From CAZBZG01 sp964496245 (GTDB lineage Bacteria; Planctomycetota; SZUA-567): a DNA stretch of 6,818 nt. Below the pieces are notes generated by a model, which saw only the letters and a program-made list of their open reading frames with translations, ran no database searches and had not been told where the DNA came from. The position numbers were made by a program, and so were the translations under genes. Positions 5,862-6,818 of the stretch are shown piece by piece. Location of the stretch: positions 1 through 6,818 of the forward strand of contig CAZBZG010000258.1 of assembly GCA_964496245.1 (NCBI GenBank), in the 5' to 3' direction. Each line of letters starts with the position of its first letter. Positions within the stretch are counted from its first letter, which is position 1.

Positions 5862-6818
5862 TCACCGCCACGCGCTCGCAGCCAGCCCCAGCAGAAAGAG
5901 CACCAGTGCAGCCACCAGCAGCCCCGGGCTGACCGCCGGAACCTCCTCGCCCCCGCGCACGGGGATCCGCTCCCACGGGGCGTACTGTTCGAAGCCGGCC
6001 ACGAGGCCGCCCCCGCCGGCCAGAGCGATCCGCGCGAGAGCCGTGCCGTGGGCACCGAAACGCAGCCACTCCCCGCGGGCGTCCACGACCAGCGGGGCCG
6101 AGCACGCCACGGTCTCGCCCGCCAGCACATCCACCCGGTGGAGGCCGGCCTCCGGCCGCGCGCCCCAGCCTTCCCACAACCCCGGCCCGGCCGGGTGCAG
6201 AGGAAACGCGGGGCCCGTGTCCACCGACGGTCCGCCGTCTTCCAGCGCTTCCGTGCGCACCACCCGCGCGCGCACGGGCGTCACGGACGCGAGCCCCTCT
6301 GCCTGCGGCGCCTCGCTGCCGTAAGCGACGTGCAGGTGCCGCCGCTCGAGGCGTACGGCCACCGTGCCTCGCGCGGTGCGCGCGGCCAGGCACCAGAAGA
6401 GGAGTTGCCGGACAAAGCGTCGGCCGGGCACGGATCCGGCCCACCCCCATTCCCGCCACGGCGCGCCGGTGAGCACGGCCACGCGACCGAGTCCGAACTG
6501 CCAGGCTGCGGCCAGGGGTTCGCCCGCGGAATCGGCCAGGAGCGCGGTGGCCCCCTGGGCCTTCTTCTCCGGGCCCACAGCGATCAGCGAGGCCAGCCGC
6601 GGCAGGTCCCCGGGCGCGAGACCGCGGGTCGCCGCGTGCGCGGCCACGTGGCCGACGGCCACGTCCTGCTGTTCGTACGCGCGCCCCTTGCGCACCTCCT
6701 CGGAGAGGATCTGGGGCAGCACCAGGAGCCGGTCCGAGGCCAAAATGACCCGGGCGCCTGCGCGCGCTTCCAGGGCCTCGAGCACGGCGTGGTCGGGATC
6801 GGCGCCCACGGCGATCAC
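5862..6818 (-). CDS. VWA/GATase1-like membrane protein, C-terminal part (cut by right edge)
   Basis: The last 318 residues of a longer protein; the true start lies beyond 6818. Residues (counted from the edge) 1-45 read like the end of a von Willebrand A domain and its linker, with VGADPDHAVLEALEARAG followed by LPQILSEEV. The stretch PLAAAWQFGLGRVAVLTGAP (101-120) followed by RRFVRQLLFWCLA is the hallmark of the GATase1-like region of Bat-type VWA membrane proteins, in which 'PLLA.W.YGLGRV.AFTSD' precedes 'F..Q..RW'. Further on is a beta-rich region (about 150-260), then a Gly-rich stretch (268-271) and a C-terminal membrane helix at about 296-317 with a WR end. The family's Cys-based glutaminase site is generally not conserved, so no enzyme activity is claimed. 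Such genes usually sit with MoxR ATPase and DUF58 genes, which would be off the right edge here. The gap to the next gene is 55 bp. Confidence 0.82.
   Translation of the reverse strand: MIAVGADPDHAVLEALEARAGARVILASDRLLVLPQILSEEVRKGRAYEQQDVAVGHVAAHAATRGLAPGDLPRLASLIAVGPEKKAQGATALLADSAGEPLAAAWQFGLGRVAVLTGAPWREWGWAGSVPGRRFVRQLLFWCLAARTARGTVAVRLERRHLHVAYGSEAPQAEGLASVTPVRARVVRTEALEDGGPSVDTGPAFPLHPAGPGLWEGWGARPEAGLHRVDVLAGETVACSAPLVVDARGEWLRFGAHGTALARIALAGGGGLVAGFEQYAPWERIPVRGGEEVPAVSPGLLVAALVLFLLGLAASAWR

Noticed and set aside
5807..6130. N-terminal extension of the 626-residue protein
   Set aside because: It overlaps the VWA/GATase1-like coding region out of frame, with low-complexity Arg/Trp composition.

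Overview
The window is GC-rich bacterial chromosome (roughly two thirds G+C by eye). It carries six protein genes, two of them cut by the window edges, and two compact inverted-repeat elements in the intergenic gaps. The mix suggests a PVC-type bacterium (Lentisphaerota, Kiritimatiellota or Planctomycetota). It combines tandem URO-D-superfamily proteins beside an AraC-type regulator, a Bat-type VWA/GATase1-like membrane protein, and dispersed palindromes. This placement rests on family knowledge and is not proven by the sequence.

Left block (1-2210). Two tandem minus-strand genes encode URO-D-superfamily proteins, the corrinoid methyltransferase-like branch rather than haem HemE. The left one is present only as its first 37 codons (113 down to 1), and the complete one runs 1233 to 226. 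The 112 bp between them is largely filled by an 82 bp element with 14 bp inverted ends (133-214). Divergent from this pair, across an 89 bp gap, is an AraC-family regulator (1323-2210) with an N-terminal cupin sensor. A -10-like TATGAT lies so close to its ATG that the transcript may be leaderless. The obvious model is a small-molecule-responsive regulator controlling the divergent URO-D-like genes and itself.

Middle (2211-2363). The convergent gap between the AraC gene and the htrA gene holds a nested palindrome: two hairpins facing each other inside a longer inverted repeat. A short GC hairpin follows, directly after the htrA stop.

Right block (2364-6818). Three minus-strand genes are probably read right to left. 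First is the C-terminal 318 residues of a VWA/GATase1-like membrane protein, running off the right edge. Next is a 626-residue protein of unknown function with an N-terminal membrane segment and a long helical-repeat-like body. Last is a complete periplasmic Do/HtrA serine protease with two PDZ domains. The VWA/GATase1-like gene resembles members of MoxR/DUF58/Bat-type envelope clusters, so more of that cluster may lie beyond the right edge. The unknown protein and the protease would then be its distal members. Long reading frames on the opposite strand are GC-driven shadows. I see no RNA gene, CRISPR array, insertion sequence or prophage.
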